From Dromaius novaehollandiae (lineage: Eukaryota > Chordata > Aves > Casuariiformes > Dromaiidae), in the NCBI RefSeq assembly GCF_036370855.1, contig NC_088099.1:143733017-143797016 (forward strand): a stretch of DNA of 64,000 nt, given 5' to 3'. Position numbers and translations under genes: made by a program. Every line of letters begins with the position of its first letter. The first letter of the stretch is position 1. Below the pieces are notes generated by a model, which worked only from the letters and a program-made list of their open reading frames with translations, was not told where the DNA came from and searched no databases. Shown one piece after another: positions 34,203 to 47,400 of the stretch.

Positions 34203-37200
34203 GAAGAGTAAGGTAGAAGTTAAGGATCCTAGGCAGTTTTGAAAGAGTTTGAATAACCTGAAATTTGGAAAATTGTTCTTTTTTCACTAAGACATTTATG
34301 ACATTCTGTGATGATATATCACAGCACTGCCACAACCACTTTGGGAAGCAGTGTATGGGGAAACTGCTATTATATAAAAGCTAGTGTAGATCTATCTTGA
34401 AATAAAAAGTCCCCAATTTTAACAATATTAGGCATCCCATACTGGGAAGAAAACTAAAGAGAAGACAATTTTTTCTTCAGAAAATATTGACATTTCCAAA
34501 AGTAAGACATTCATCTGTGTCATATGTGATTTACAGCAATAGGTGCACACAAACATTCACTTGCTCCAAGACTGTGAACAGGAATGTCAGAGACTCATTT
34601 CTAAACCGGGCACTTGCACCTGCATGTGTAATATTCCAAACATAGTAGGCGCCTCTGACTATTTCCCTGTATCTGATTTTGGAAATCTGCTCCTTGCTAG
34701 ATTGAACTCATTACTTGCTAAAATTCCATCTTAAATATAAGTTTGCCTGTAATATTCATCCTGGAGTTCTCTGCAGTATTAGTACAGATGTTACATTTTC
34801 AGATGTTATTTGTTTTAATTGTTCCAAAACATTTCTCTGCCCTCCCTTTAATTTCTATCTGATATTCCAGTAAACCTTCCTGATCCTGATACACTGTTTT
34901 CATAGTTTCTTCAATAATCTCTTTGAAGAGACTGGACAAGCTAGACCATCCCTCAAGTGATGTAAAACATTTCCCTAATGTGGTTGTTACGTTTGCCAAG
35001 AAATTCCTGACAGTTTGAGTGTTTCCATACTGCATTCATGCATGTCAGCAACAGTCACGGGAGCAGGCTGTCTTCCCTGGAGATCACTCATTCCCAGAGA
35101 GGCTATTTTGCACCTCCAGGTTGCTGTGGCTGCCTCTGCTGGTTCCATGGCACTCAAAGGGCTCCCCATCCCTCACTGGGAAATGCCCATCCCCAGCTAC
35201 CACCTGCCAAAAGCCTATCATGACAGATACTTTTCAGCATCCTTTGAAACAATCAACTCAGATAGCCTTGCTTGGTTTCTTTTTATAGCTAAATACTGTC
35301 CTGTTGCCTCTTTCTGAGGAATGACTTTTTTTTTTTCTTTTTCTGTGCCTGGAGTAAGTCTTGACCACCCAAGCAAGGCCAAAGCAAGAAAGCTTTAAGC
35401 ACAGAGGCACAGAAATAGGATCCTCTCCCACAGCAGTTTTGGAGTTCCTGCTCTTCAGCTGTTGTAACACCCTCATGTTGTCCTTGCACCTCTGCTGCTC
35501 CTCTGCTCCCCGGGCAGGAATCTCAACCTACAGGGCTCAGCCCCCTGCCTCCCTCCCACACCAGGCTGTGCACAGACTGGAAAGCTGGTGCCGTTTCTGT
35601 GTGGCTGTAGGGATGTGGGGAGATGCCAAAGGAGCGCAGCGCACCACCCCTCTTGCTTGAGCTCCTGTCCTCCTCCCAGTGGTGAGCAGGAGGTGAGGGA
35701 GAAAGGAGAGCATCGATGGAGCCCGCTGGGGCAGCAGCCGAGGCACAGCAAGGGGGCAAGGGCAGACCTGGGGCCTTGAGGCTCCGTTACGCAGTACGCC
35801 GGGAGAGCAGAGCCTGCCCACAATGCCTCTTTGCAGTCTCCTAACCCCTGTATAGAAGAACAGAGGTCCTCTTGTTTCTAGCCGCTGCAGACTTTCTAAA
35901 GGGAATCAGGATTTGTTCTTCTATCTCTATTTATGAGAGCATTCAAATACAGAAGTTAAACCCAGGCTTATCCTCTCTTTTCTTTACATAAAAGCTCCCA
36001 CTCATAGCAGACATGTTCTGAAATCTATTATCCTCTATATTGTTCATAGTGGTTCTAATTTTTCCCACGTTGCTCAAAGCTCTATCCTCAGGTGACTGTT
36101 CTATGAGCTTTCACAGCTCAGTTTTACCTTTCAAATAAGATTTATCCATTAAAAAACAATTCCACTGCTTTTTGCAGCTATCATTTTGTCACATATGGAT
36201 TTATTCAATAAATGCTTTTAATAGCAACATTTCTAGGCTTTGTTTGTCAAGTGCTGCCAGGCTTTTACAAGCCAGGGTTGGCACAGACACTGAATTGCCG
36301 CTCTGTACCCAGGAGAGTGTTCCCTGCTGGTCATGAGTGAGGTCCTGCACACACAGCTAAATGAAAGGAAATTAAAAATATGAGTATCTACATAATTCAC
36401 AGCCAGTAAATGGTGGAGAATAACAGGCTTCCAGCAACTTCCAGACCTCGGCAAAGCTTCTAATAAAAGAAGGGATATGCAATTTTGATTTGCAATTCCA
36501 AGATCTACCCAGAGACCTAGAAGCCCACGTTCAGCACAAGTACCAGGGCAGAGAACTATAAAGGCCATCAGCAAGAGCAAATTCAGCCAGTGCAAGGGCA
36601 CTGGGAAATAACAGCTGTCAGGACAGGAAAGAGAGGTCAAGATCAGTATGCCAAAAATCCTGGGTTCCTGGGTCAGCCTGAAAGATATGGCAATCAAGCC
36701 GCATTGTTCTTGTCTATCGGCCGCCTGCTGTGGAGCAATGGGTCTCTAGCGTTTGCATCTCGCTGTGTGTGGCATCCATAAATGCAGGACTTCATAAGTG
36801 TCTCCAAATAACTGTAAAACAAAAAAGTTGCTGTAAAGGAGAAGGAACCTTTCTTTTGTTCTGTTTCCCCAATCCTGTACTTTTTCTGAGGCCTTTGGAT
36901 GTCTATTGTTAAATCCTTGGCCCGAATTCTCCTCCCTGAAAGTGATGCAGTATTAAGCTTTGCAAAAACAACATCAAAAGAGAAAAGTTATACATTGCCT
37001 AATATTCATTTTTTAGCTTTTCCAAGAATTATAAACTCCTTTTGGTGCCTCTTTTGCTTTCTTTCAATGAATTGTTTAGGACATTCAGACATTAGGAGAA
37101 TCTCTCTTTGCTCATCTTCCTCCATGCTCTCCATAGTCCCCATGGTCCCACAAGGACTTATTAATTAAATTCCCTCAGTACACTGTTTTCTCTCTCTGAC

Positions 37201-38389
37201 TATCTCTGTCTTCTGTACTGCTGCTTGTGTACATTGCTGAGAGGAATCAGAGAGAGCAGAGAACCAAATAAAAAAATCCCTCCAGGAATATAGTGTTCGA
37301 TTATACAGAGAAAACCCACAGTTTAGATTGCTCATCTTTATTTCCCAGAGGATACCTCAAATGCCTTTGTTCTTTGGCTTTTTAAAAAGATTTTCCTTTT
37401 CTGGTAAAATCATTTTACCAGTGAACTGCAAGCCAGGCTTTTGGTCACATTTACCTACTCTTCCATTATCAGCTCTTACATACTGGTCTTTTCTATGCTC
37501 TGCCTCCGACAAACAGATCCAGGGTGACCCCATTAGCAGCACTCCCTCCCCATGGCTTTGTGCCTGGGGTCCAGGACCCTCCACGAACTTTGGATTTTCT
37601 GGAGAGAGCATGGCTTCATACAAACCACTAGCAGGTTTTCCTCACAAAGTGTCATAAATGCATTACTATTGATAACGGTGATGATGAGATCCCTAGAGAG
37701 GCCGGGACAGGAATGAAAGGGGGGCCCAAAGCCTCCTCTCATCTCCTAACGTGCTGTACCTGCTTTACGGACAAAGAACAACTTCCACTCCCAGAGCTGT
37801 CAGTCAAAGCCAGTTTCCTCAGTGCTAAAGTTACTATAAATAGCCAACAGAATAACTCTTAAAAACATAAATGGTAAGTACAGTAGGAGATATAATTCAC
37901 TAAGCATTTAAAGCTGTGAGTTTCCTGCCTCTTTCAAAGTCCATACATTTGTATTACTCAAAGCATCATGCATATGTTATATGAGCATGTATACACATGT
38001 TTTCTGTATGTACAGTATTTTGCTCTTATCTAAAAATAAAATTGTAATAGGGAAGATGAAAATGCATTTACCCCCTTACACTTTATGCTGGGAACCTGGC
38101 ATTACTTCTAGTTTGCTGTCTTCCCAGCTGGCTAGATATTGTATCGTTTATGTTGGATGTCCTCCAAGATTAATGGCATCATCTGTATATTTTAAAACTC
38201 TGATCTTGCTAAATCTCTTTGCTTTGAAATTTGATTGTACCTGATCTTCATTATTTTAATTGTTTAATGTATGATAATTAAGGCTTAATTAGATCTAACA
38301 GATCCCAAGTCAGCCCAACATATTCACATTCATCTGAAAGCTGCAGGAAGCCTAAGACAAAAGGGTTGATTCTATGCTGTTTATTCAGC

Positions 38390-38485
38390 AGGAGAATACC
38401 AGAGACCAGGTATTATTTTTGCCACTGACTTATGTTTGACTGCAGGCAAGTCATTTATCTTTCTGTTTCTCCAAGGGATTCCAGC
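38390..38485 (+). repeat. MIR-like SINE core remnant
   Basis: The blocks ACCAGGTATTATTTTTGCC, ACTGACTTATGTTTGACTGC, AGGCAAGTCATTTATC and TTTCTGTTTCTCC follow the order of the MIR core ('tctggccactgacttactgtgtgac', then 'ggcaagtcacttaacctctctg', then 'cagtttcc'). It is diverged, and the surrounding ends are not defined. Confidence 0.5.
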
Positions 38486-39114
38486 TTGCTGTGTGTATAG
38501 CCTCACTCAGACTCAGTACAGGTTGACATCTTTACACACAAGTGTTATGAAAATAACAGTAACAACCCACAGGCCATCCAGTATGCAGCTGTCTTCTAAA
38601 TGGAACTGGCTGCTGTTTATATAGAGTACATGAAGTAAGACCATGACCATGGCAGCCTCTAAATACGCATGTTGTCTCTGCATAAAACAAAACATAAAAC
38701 ATCCCTCCTGAACCCCTTCATATCAAGTTCTCGCAAGATTTTGGTACTTCCTGGGTGACAGGCTCACAGCCTATGCAGAAGAATACCTTCCACTTTGGGT
38801 ACACTACACAGCCCCATCTGAGCCATGCCAGTCACATCCTGAAAATGCTGTTCCTGCAGCATGTGCAGGCCTGGTCTCTACATCCCCAGCAGCAGAACGT
38901 CTTCCCAGAGACACAGCCAGGGCCAAAGGTACATCTCCAATTTTGCCAATGTCCCAGTTTCAAGGAAGGATCTCTCTTTGCCTTGGCTTAATTGCCAGTC
39001 ACCTCTTCTGAAGATGGAGCTTGGACAAGAGCAAGCAGCTATCGTGTTTTCCTTTCAAAGAGCAAATGAGATTGCCTTCCTTCTCTTCTCCATCACCTTA
39101 ACCCAGTACTTCAG

Positions 39115-39190
39115 TGAATGCTTAGAGCATTCACCCAGGACGTAGGCAACCCAGATTCAATTCACGCCTCCATCTGAAAGAAGATAGACC
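39115..39190 (+). repeat. tRNA-like ancient repeat unit 1
   Basis: The layout GCTTAGAGCATTCACCCAGG, then GTAGGCAACCC, then AGATTCAATTC resembles an abundant amniote repeat of the form 'ggttagagcactcacctgggatgtgggagacccaggttcaattccc'. It holds an A-box-like start and a B-box-like GATTCAATTC, suggesting tRNA derivation. I recognise the pattern but cannot give its database name. Confidence 0.45.
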
Positions 39191-39314
39191 CATTTCTACA
39201 GGGCATACTCTAGCTACCACGAGGGCTTCACAAGGGGACCTTCATCTCCTGCTAAAATGTTGTCTCTTTGTCCAAAATAAAAATGACAGAACATTGATCC
39301 TGAGAGAAATCACA

Positions 39315-39400
39315 GCTTCCCGTCTCCTGGCTAGGGCTATCACCTGAGAGTGAGGAGACCTGGTTCTCCTCCATGTCCCAAGGACTACTTCTGTATCCTA
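39315..39400 (+). repeat. tRNA-like ancient repeat unit 2
   Basis: CTGGCTAGGGCTATCACCTG followed by AGAGTGAGGAGACCTGG and TTCTCCTCC repeats the same layout as the unit near 39115, in the same orientation about 190 bases downstream, but is more eroded. The pair may be one composite element or two insertions. Confidence 0.35.
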
Positions 39401-42400
39401 TCCAGCAATTTTTCTGTGTGTGTAAAATAAATAAGTTCAGATTACCCTTCTGAGGAGTATCAAGGTTGCAGCAGCAAGTGGTATGGTGAAAGACTGAGAC
39501 CACCACACAGATAACAAATCCAACCTTGACTTAATTCATCGTAAAAACAAGATGGGAAGAAACAAACACATGTAGAAACCTGCCATTTTCATATCTAAAA
39601 GAAAAACATACATGTTAATGCCCCTCAACCCGATAAAAGCCTTTCCCTTCAGCAGTACAGGCAGCTGTGTGAGGCTACTCACTTGACATTAATGAACATA
39701 TGCTCAAAGGAAGACATAACAGGTGTGATGAAAAGAGCACATGCATTTGGTCCAGCAAAAATGTCCTGTGCACATGCAAAATGGATAAGTTACAGAACAA
39801 GCAGCCACTAATAACTATACTTTTCACAAACACAGCTTTTTGCAGCAGGAATGGTTTTGTGGAGTCGGCAGCCAGCCTTCCCTGAAAATGGTTCAAACAG
39901 ACTAATTGAAGACCAAAGAAAAATCCCAAAAAAACCAACTCCTTCCTTAAGAAAAAGCCAGTGAAAAAGAAGCAGATAAAGGATTTCTAGCAAACATGGA
40001 GATAAACATGGAGATAGAATTTAGATTTTAAGGCCTCAGGAACAAAAAGAAAAAAAAAACTCCTTTATTTCTAAACCCCTTTGAACTTTTTCAGATCTGT
40101 AAAAATATTCAGCTAAAACTACTGTAATCAAAATAATAAACTGTATATTTTTGTAACCTAATTTGGACATTCTTTGTACTCCCCAAATGTAACACAGGCT
40201 CATTTTAAGGCATAAAAACATTTTTCTTTTTGTTGTCAATTTTTTCGCTGAAGAAAATACAGTTTTAAATTAAGTGCCGGATGGAGTCATAAATCTGAGC
40301 TAATTTACAGCTCTTAAAACCTGAAAAATAATTCGAGAGTTTGCAGTGTTCACACTAGTCTCACATCCAGCCTTTTCCATTGAGCCTGTACTGATCACTG
40401 AGCACAATTCAGCTGCTGCCTTGCTCTTTGTTATGCTTTCAACAAAGCTGCTGAGCATTTCTGACTCAGGTGGGCAGACCACAGCACACCCCAGTAGCCA
40501 TGACCACAGACAGGGAGGATCCCAGTGGGAGCTAGTGTTGCCAAGGGAGAATTTGTCAGAGCAAGAAGCTCCATGCGGAGCCCTGGGGAAGGGAGGAGCA
40601 GGCCCAAATCACCAGCAACGTGGTCTGTGGGAGGAAGAACATGGTGGGAATTTTTTGGTTGGTGGCAAAGCACCAAGGCAGAGGAAAAGGGCGCTTCAGT
40701 GCTGTGTGCACTCAAATTTGAAGAGCCCTCTGAACATCCTTTAAGCTGTTTTGTCTCATTTACTTGGAGAGACAATATGTTTGAGATATAAATTGTTCTG
40801 TGAATGCTGGAATGGTGCCAGGAGCTGTGTGAGCAGGGCAGGGGGGAAGAACGTGCCCTGCAAACTCCCAAATCCTCCTGGGAGAGGCACGCTGCACATG
40901 TGCCAGGAAAGGTTTCTCATTTTGCAGCAGAGGTACAGGTATGTCAGCTTAGCTTCTTCCCAGAGAATCTGAAGAAAAAATCTTCTGAGTTTGTGCTTAG
41001 CTATTCTGAGGGGTTAGTTTGATATTTTAAATTGAGTGCCTGTGCACTAAGAGCTTAAAAGTGTTTCAGCAAAAACTGAACACTTAACCAGGTTTCTCTC
41101 ATCACCAGATAGCTGTAGGAGATGGAGAAAATAAATAGCTTGGACAGCTTGTTCAGTGCTGAATAGCTGTAGCATATACAGCTCTGACTTGTTGATTTAA
41201 GTATCCTCCATGGAGTTCAGTATATTTGGAAAATTTCTTCCTGCTTGACACCAACCATAGTCCTAGCTGGACACCTGAAAATCTTCACCTTGTTTTCTAA
41301 TGTGCATATGACTCCCCCCCAGTCTGCCTCTCCTTTTCAATAGCTGCTGAATGCAATACAATCTTCCAGTTCTTTAAGACCATCTATGAATTTATACAAG
41401 AGATTGAAATTGTAGCCGCAATTTCAACTGCTTCCTTTTCTTCAGACAAATTCTGAAGCTCCATATGCCTCCAACATCTTTTTTCCCCTCCTTCCTTTTT
41501 ATTTTCACAGCAGGTGGAACATTTTCTACACTAGGTGTTGGGGGCTTAGATTTTTTCCCCAAATCTTGTCCCTCCAGCTATCACTGCACATTGGCAAAGA
41601 CTCCAAATTCTCTTTACCAAGTCTCTGCTTCTTGCTTCTGCATTCCTGGTGCAAATCATCTTCTCCGAACCTTGGTCTTGGTATACATCTGAATCCGTGG
41701 CCTAGCAAGTCCTGTACATTGCTGTCTCCATACAGTTTCTTTGTATTTGCAGGCATGAACTGTAACAAGCTACAGTGACACTTTAAGTACAATAAAAATG
41801 GCATTGTAAAAATCTGGAGTAGATCAGCAAATTTGTTTGTGAAATTTAGAGAAACTCACAGCATTCTGAAGTTAGTCTACTGCTATTATTGCTGCTTGCA
41901 TGCCACTTATCATTTCATAGAGATCATTTGGTCACAGCCTAATTGTACTCTAATTAGCCTAGCCAGAAGCCTGCCAAGTTTGAAAAAAATAAATGTTTAA
42001 CTGAGAAGTGAGACATTAACTATTTGAGAGATGATAACATCCATAAACTTGTTAGTCTCCTTCAGTAGTTTAACTTTCTTCTCACATAAAACTGATTTTC
42101 AAGTCAGGTAATAAAAAACATCATAGAGAATCCAGAAGTTAGTCAAAGAAGAGTAGCTGCCCTGTGAGACCTTAGGCCTGGAGTTTTTTCTTCAAAAATC
42201 TTCCCTCAAAGCTTAGGCTTTCAAAGCCTGCCCTAAATAAATGAAGAGAAAGATTGGTTTGGGAAGTCTGGCCCTGGCCTGCAAGGGACAGAGTAGGAGC
42301 TCTGTCCCTTCCTTGGCCTCACGTTTTCCATACAGCCACAGGCACATCACGCAGACATTTGCCCGAGAGCTTCGTCCCCACAGAACCTAATCCTGCAGGA

Positions 42401-44224
42401 CTGGGTGTAGATGTCAATTTGCTGCTGACCTTTACACGACTGTAAAACTGTAACCTGGCCACACTGCAAGCACTCCTACTAATTTTACACTTCCTCGGGC
42501 TTATCTATTATGCAGAAACAGACAGGTTTCACAAGCTGGGAAGTTGTGCAGAAGAAGCTGGGAAGTTGTGCAGTTTTTATCACAGTACTGTAGTATGTAC
42601 GTATTTATGTATTCTTTATTTTGACATCAGCCCAATGGTATCCTGTTTAGATAACTGACTACAGAAGATCTACAGAAACTTTCCCGCCTAGATAAGCCAC
42701 CCACCTTCAGGGAGAACCTGACAGCCAAAAGACAAAAAGGAGACAAGTAATTCTTTTTTTTTCTCTCCAGCTAAACTAATTTGTAAAATATATAACACTC
42801 ACATTATTTTGCAGAGCAATACAGATCCTGCTGGACAGTCCTAAACCTCCATACATCATAAGAATAGTCTAAAAACTTTGCAATGTTGGGTTGGTTTGAA
42901 ATGTGTGCATAAATTAAAAAATCCATTTGCTTAAATATAGTTAGCTTCTTTTAAACAGGATTTACTAGTCCCATCACACACAACTGGATCTTTAAAATGT
43001 CAGGTAGCTAGGAGGGGGACATATAAGAAGCCACAAATATCTGATGGGTATAAATACCAAGCAGGAGATTCTCCAGTCAGGGGGGAAAAGAGTCTGTACC
43101 AATTAGTTTTGTTACAGCTGTTGACATGAGCATATCTAAGAGCCTGGCTGAACTTTTTGGATGAGGAAACAGCCATTTACTGGCTCCCAACAGAGTATAT
43201 CTGAGACCTCATTACTAAATCAGACAAAACCCTTATGTTATTACATGAATTGATACAGAGCAAAGAGAGCAAGGGGACTGCAAAGATAGTAACAGACTCT
43301 GGAGATTCTGAGAGAAAAAGAGGTGTTCAGGGTGGGAAGGAAGAAGAGGCAGGACAAGAGAAATCAAGTTGTTCTGCAAGAAGTAAAACAAGTAAAGTGG
43401 TTTTTGATTGATTGTTTTCATGGACTTATGGTCTTTGTCTTCTGAAATCTCCTTTGCCATGATAACTACAGGTTCTCTTCTGAAACCCACCCTCCATATA
43501 GGGCACATGCCATGCTCAGTCAAAATCTCTGAGCATACGTTGGCTGGCTGCTCTCAACTGCTATATAAAGGCCAGCCTCCACCTGCCTTTTCCTCAGTGC
43601 AGGCATTTAATTATGCTCTTTGTCCTCTGTACAGCTGCAGTTTTTCACAAACCTTATTTATCTTGAGATTTCAGCTCGTCTTTCAAATTGGTTGAAATTG
43701 GGTTCCACAGTTTTTAAGGGGAATTGCTGAATGTACAGAGAGATAAACAACACAATCTCATAAACTTCATTTCAAAGGCAACCAGGCTAAAAAATGCCAG
43801 TTTTTAATTTCTGCTCCTGTTCATGCCAAATGTTGTCTAACATTTCAGCAGCAATCTGTGGCCCTGAGAGCCTCTTTCAATATCCTATCAAGAATATAAA
43901 ATAAATTGTGATAAATGTAGTCAGTATAAAATAAAATGAGACGAAATTGGTTGCTGGGGTGCAAAATTGAAGTTGACAGGCAGCTGAGAGGAGACTTGCA
44001 AGAAAATGCTTATTTTGTGTATTTCTTTGGGGCTTAGCAGCCTGGAGCTGTCAAGATGGTTTTGCACATGCTCAGCAGCAAAACAAGGGAACTGAGTGAT
44101 TTACCAGTGGAAAATGTAAGTTCCTACTGCATTAAGGAAATGTTGAGGAGGTGGGAACAAGGTTGGGAATGCCTATTAATACTTGTAAGATGAATAAAGT
44201 TGTTTAAATATGCATTTAAGGGTC
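39401..44224. other. Intergenic DNA; no gene recognised
   Basis: Non-coding. Small tandem duplications occur: AAACATGGAGAT twice near 39992-40016, and AAGCTGGGAAGTTGTGCAG twice with period 22 at 42533-42573. Reading frames here (for example 40431-40871 minus, 146 residues) lack any recognisable family feature. Confidence 0.55.
42533..42573 (+). repeat. Direct repeat, 19 bp, period 22
   Basis: AAGCTGGGAAGTTGTGCAG occurs twice with exact identity, separated by the trinucleotide AAG. It is a recent-looking local duplication because no substitutions separate the copies. Confidence 0.9.
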
Positions 44225-44440
44225 TAAGCTTCCCTTGTAAAATTACATCCCGAATTTCTTCAGTAGCCTGTTGTAAAAAATTTTACTAAAAGCCTTGTGA
44301 AAATCTAAATAAATTAATTAGTTCTCCTTCACTCATATCTCTATTAAACTATTCAGATGACTGTAAGAGATTAATGAGACATTTTTCTACCATAGAAACT
44401 GTAGTTCCTTAGACCATCTCATATAATAATCTCTGAGGTG
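44225..44440 (-). repeat. Very old CR1/L3-like LINE reverse-transcriptase fragment
   Basis: Minus-strand translation of 44270-44314 gives IYLDFHKAFSKIFYN, which aligns with the CR1-clade RT palm motif YLDFSKAFDTVSHN. Upstream on the minus strand (44315-44400) a shifted frame gives MVEKCLINLLQSSE, corresponding to the GKSCLTNLIAFYDEM region. Downstream (near 44245-44268) RLLKKFGM corresponds to LLDKLRKYGL. Three collinear motifs make chance unlikely. Divergence far exceeds that of the other CR1 copies here, so it is a deep fossil. Confidence 0.75.
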
Positions 44441-47400
44441 CTATATCATTCCACTTTTAAGTATAACTTGAAATGATTAGTCACATACACAACTCACTGG
44501 ATTAATAATTCCTTGGATTACCTGTTAAAAATAAAGGCTCAGTACGTTACTTATTGATCCCTGTAACAGCAAAAGTTAAGAGTCTGCATATTTTATATAG
44601 CAGCTAAGCTATTTCATTTTTGAGGTCCTCCAGAAATCCTCAGGGTGTACCCTATAGGACTGGTAACTTACATTCTTGCAAATTATGAGTTCACTTTAGC
44701 ACTTCAAATGCCTTCAACTGATGCCTTCAACTCTAACAGCTATTATTTATTGCTAAAGAATGTAAATAAAATAAATAATTTATTGTTTAAAAAATAGCAG
44801 ACAAACTAATTCAGGATAAATGCATACAAGACGAGAAGGTATGAAATTAAGTGGCAGAAAAGATTTCAAACAAGACTTTATGGAGCCTTTTTCCTGACAA
44901 TCAACATTAAAATAACATTAGCTAGTACATTCAAATAAATAAAAAATAAGTCCAAAAATAAATCAAAGTAGATATAATAGAATGATGTTAGTCCCCAGTT
45001 TGCTTCAAGACATCCTGTCTCTTCTGGTAACACTTTTTAAGTATTATCTTGCTCACTCAAGAACAGTAACACATAAAGGAAATGAATACAAGCTAAAGAG
45101 AGTTCCAAGTTGCCAAATCCCAATGTCTATTGTTTGCAAAAAGAAAAGAACTGTTTTCATTTATCAGCCAAAAGAATTATTCAGGATTTAGTAATTCAGG
45201 GTGTAATTCAGTCCTGTGTAGTGGACCAGGATAAGGCCAATGCACAGTTAATTTATGAATGCTGTATTAAATTCACTTAATTAAACTCAGACTTTCAGCC
45301 CTGGAGGTCCCATGTCTGGTCAGTGCTCTCAGGTGAGGGGGTAGCCATCACACCTTCACACATCCCAGGACAAAGCATGCCCATTTCAGCACCACCCATC
45401 TTGTTTTCTGTAGAGAGAAATGGAGAAGAAAACATATGTGATATGCTTTTTCAATATATCTTTGGAAGACATACAAATACCTCAGCTCTGGGCAACGGGT
45501 TTAAAATATATAATAAAGGAATATATATAATAAAAGAATATAATAAAATCTTAATATATAAACATGTATATGCCGCTTGCAGGCCTCTGTCTAGCCAAGT
45601 GTTTTCAAACACTTATGTTAAAGCTCCTTTTTGCTGCTGATGGCTGGGGATATTTCATTCTGATGTTTTCATGGTTCTGATGAGTGCAGCAGCATTCCTG
45701 AAATGTTCCTTAGCTGAATCTCAAAATAGTCTGATTAATCAACCTTATTCAAGAGTATTGAACTTTGTTCTTCCACGTAGATTTTGAGTCTGCATTTAAT
45801 ATTGTAAAATCGGCTCAGGTACAACACAGAAGTAAACCGATTTTTCTATGGGAAACTAAATACACCCAAAGCAATACTAACCTGCCTGTTTTCAAAATCA
45901 GCTCTTGGCTCTTCGAGAATTTGCACACTTTTACACTTAATATATAGGTACTCGAATGTCACTGACACACTCAAACACTATAATGAGAGGAACCAAATGA
46001 GATCCATATATGGAATTACATTTTACACATAATAGTTTCATCATCTCGGCCTCTTAAACCCCCCTCCTAGTTAAATTGGCTACTGAAATTCATTGCAACC
46101 CTTCAAATACAGCCAGGTTCTGATGTTCTATCCCATTTCATACACAAGTATCAGCAACAACATTCCTTTAGATTATATTAAGCTTTCAGTGACACTTGTG
46201 CAAACTTACTGTTTTTCATACCTTTATGGAACTTCTTCTAAACAAGGAAGAACACAATTTAGCTTTCTTTTCAGAAATGTTAGTAGGGAGCAAAAAGCCA
46301 TGCTAATTTATTTTGATCATTTGATGACAAGTTCTGTGAAAGAAGTTGACATTTTAAATCACTTCTTTTTAGACTCAAAGAGCATGCTACCTTACAATTT
46401 ATCAGTTCTGTGTTGTTTATTTGGTGAGTATTCTGACATTCTTCTTGGATACCTGTCCCTTTGGTGACTAAATGTTTGCAAACATTTTAAATTATTTTCA
46501 TGAAAATGACCTTTGCATTTTACTGACAGATAGCAGAATCTGAGGAATCATTCCTGGGGACACTTGCAGTTATGCACTCCCTCCCTCCCTCTAATATATA
46601 TATTTAAACCAGCCCATACCCAAAATCATTTGAAGATTTTAATCCGAGGTACAGGATTACTTAGGCAGGACTTGCTGGTACTTTGATACTTCAGTTGTGT
46701 CATTTTTTATAAAACTAGACTATAGACAGACAGGAGAGGAGCTGAGAGCAGGCTCTAAGGAGAAGATCTTCGATGAAGCAGAGCATGTGAGATCCAATAG
46801 TTCAAACTACTTTCCATGCAGTGATGGAATAGCAGCCATATCCACAATTTATATTTTTTTATATTTTATATACTAATAATATTTATATTTATATATTTTT
46901 ACTGCTGGCACCTGACACACAGTCAGAACCCATCTCATTTTTGACCACTGCAAAAGAAAAAAACAAAGAAAGAAAACTCTAAAATTTATCCTTCCTGCAC
47001 TAAAATATCTCAGTTTGTCCTGAAAAGAAAGTGTGACAGGTGACTCAAAAGCACAATTAGACTTAACAAAAGAGAGGAATGAAATATATACCTTCTCATC
47101 CACTCATTCTATGAGTGAACCTTAAAGTTGGACTTACAATCAGAGGCTGTGGCCAAAGAAAGAAATGAAACTCACTAGGAGATCTTCCTAAAAATTTTGA
47201 TGGAAGGCAGTAACACTCCAAAGGTCTTGCTTTTGTCAATTAGGACCTGAGCCCTTTGGAAGCTCAAAAAGACTGTCCTATATACAAAATAATCATGTAA
47301 CCTGAGTATCAGCATGGAAAAGTATATAACAAATTAACAACAGTTAGGATTTTGAGAAAGCAGCTTTCAGAAAAGTAGCTCCTGACAGCAGGACACAGGA

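Larger units (their letters stand above)
31166..38389. other. Gene desert, right-centre; no gene recognised
   Basis: No supported gene. GC-richer patches at 33210-33900 and 35460-35830 produce overlapping reading frames on both strands (up to 116 residues) without codon coherence. The largest frame, 36233-36697 on the minus strand (154 residues), is hydrophobic in places but matches no family I recognise. A perfect 14-bp palindrome is at 33054-33067 and a poly-T tract at 34150-34202. Confidence 0.55.

Noticed and set aside
36233-36697. 154-residue minus-strand frame
   Set aside because: No recognisable motif, no promoter or splice context, and its length is attainable by chance in this much sequence.
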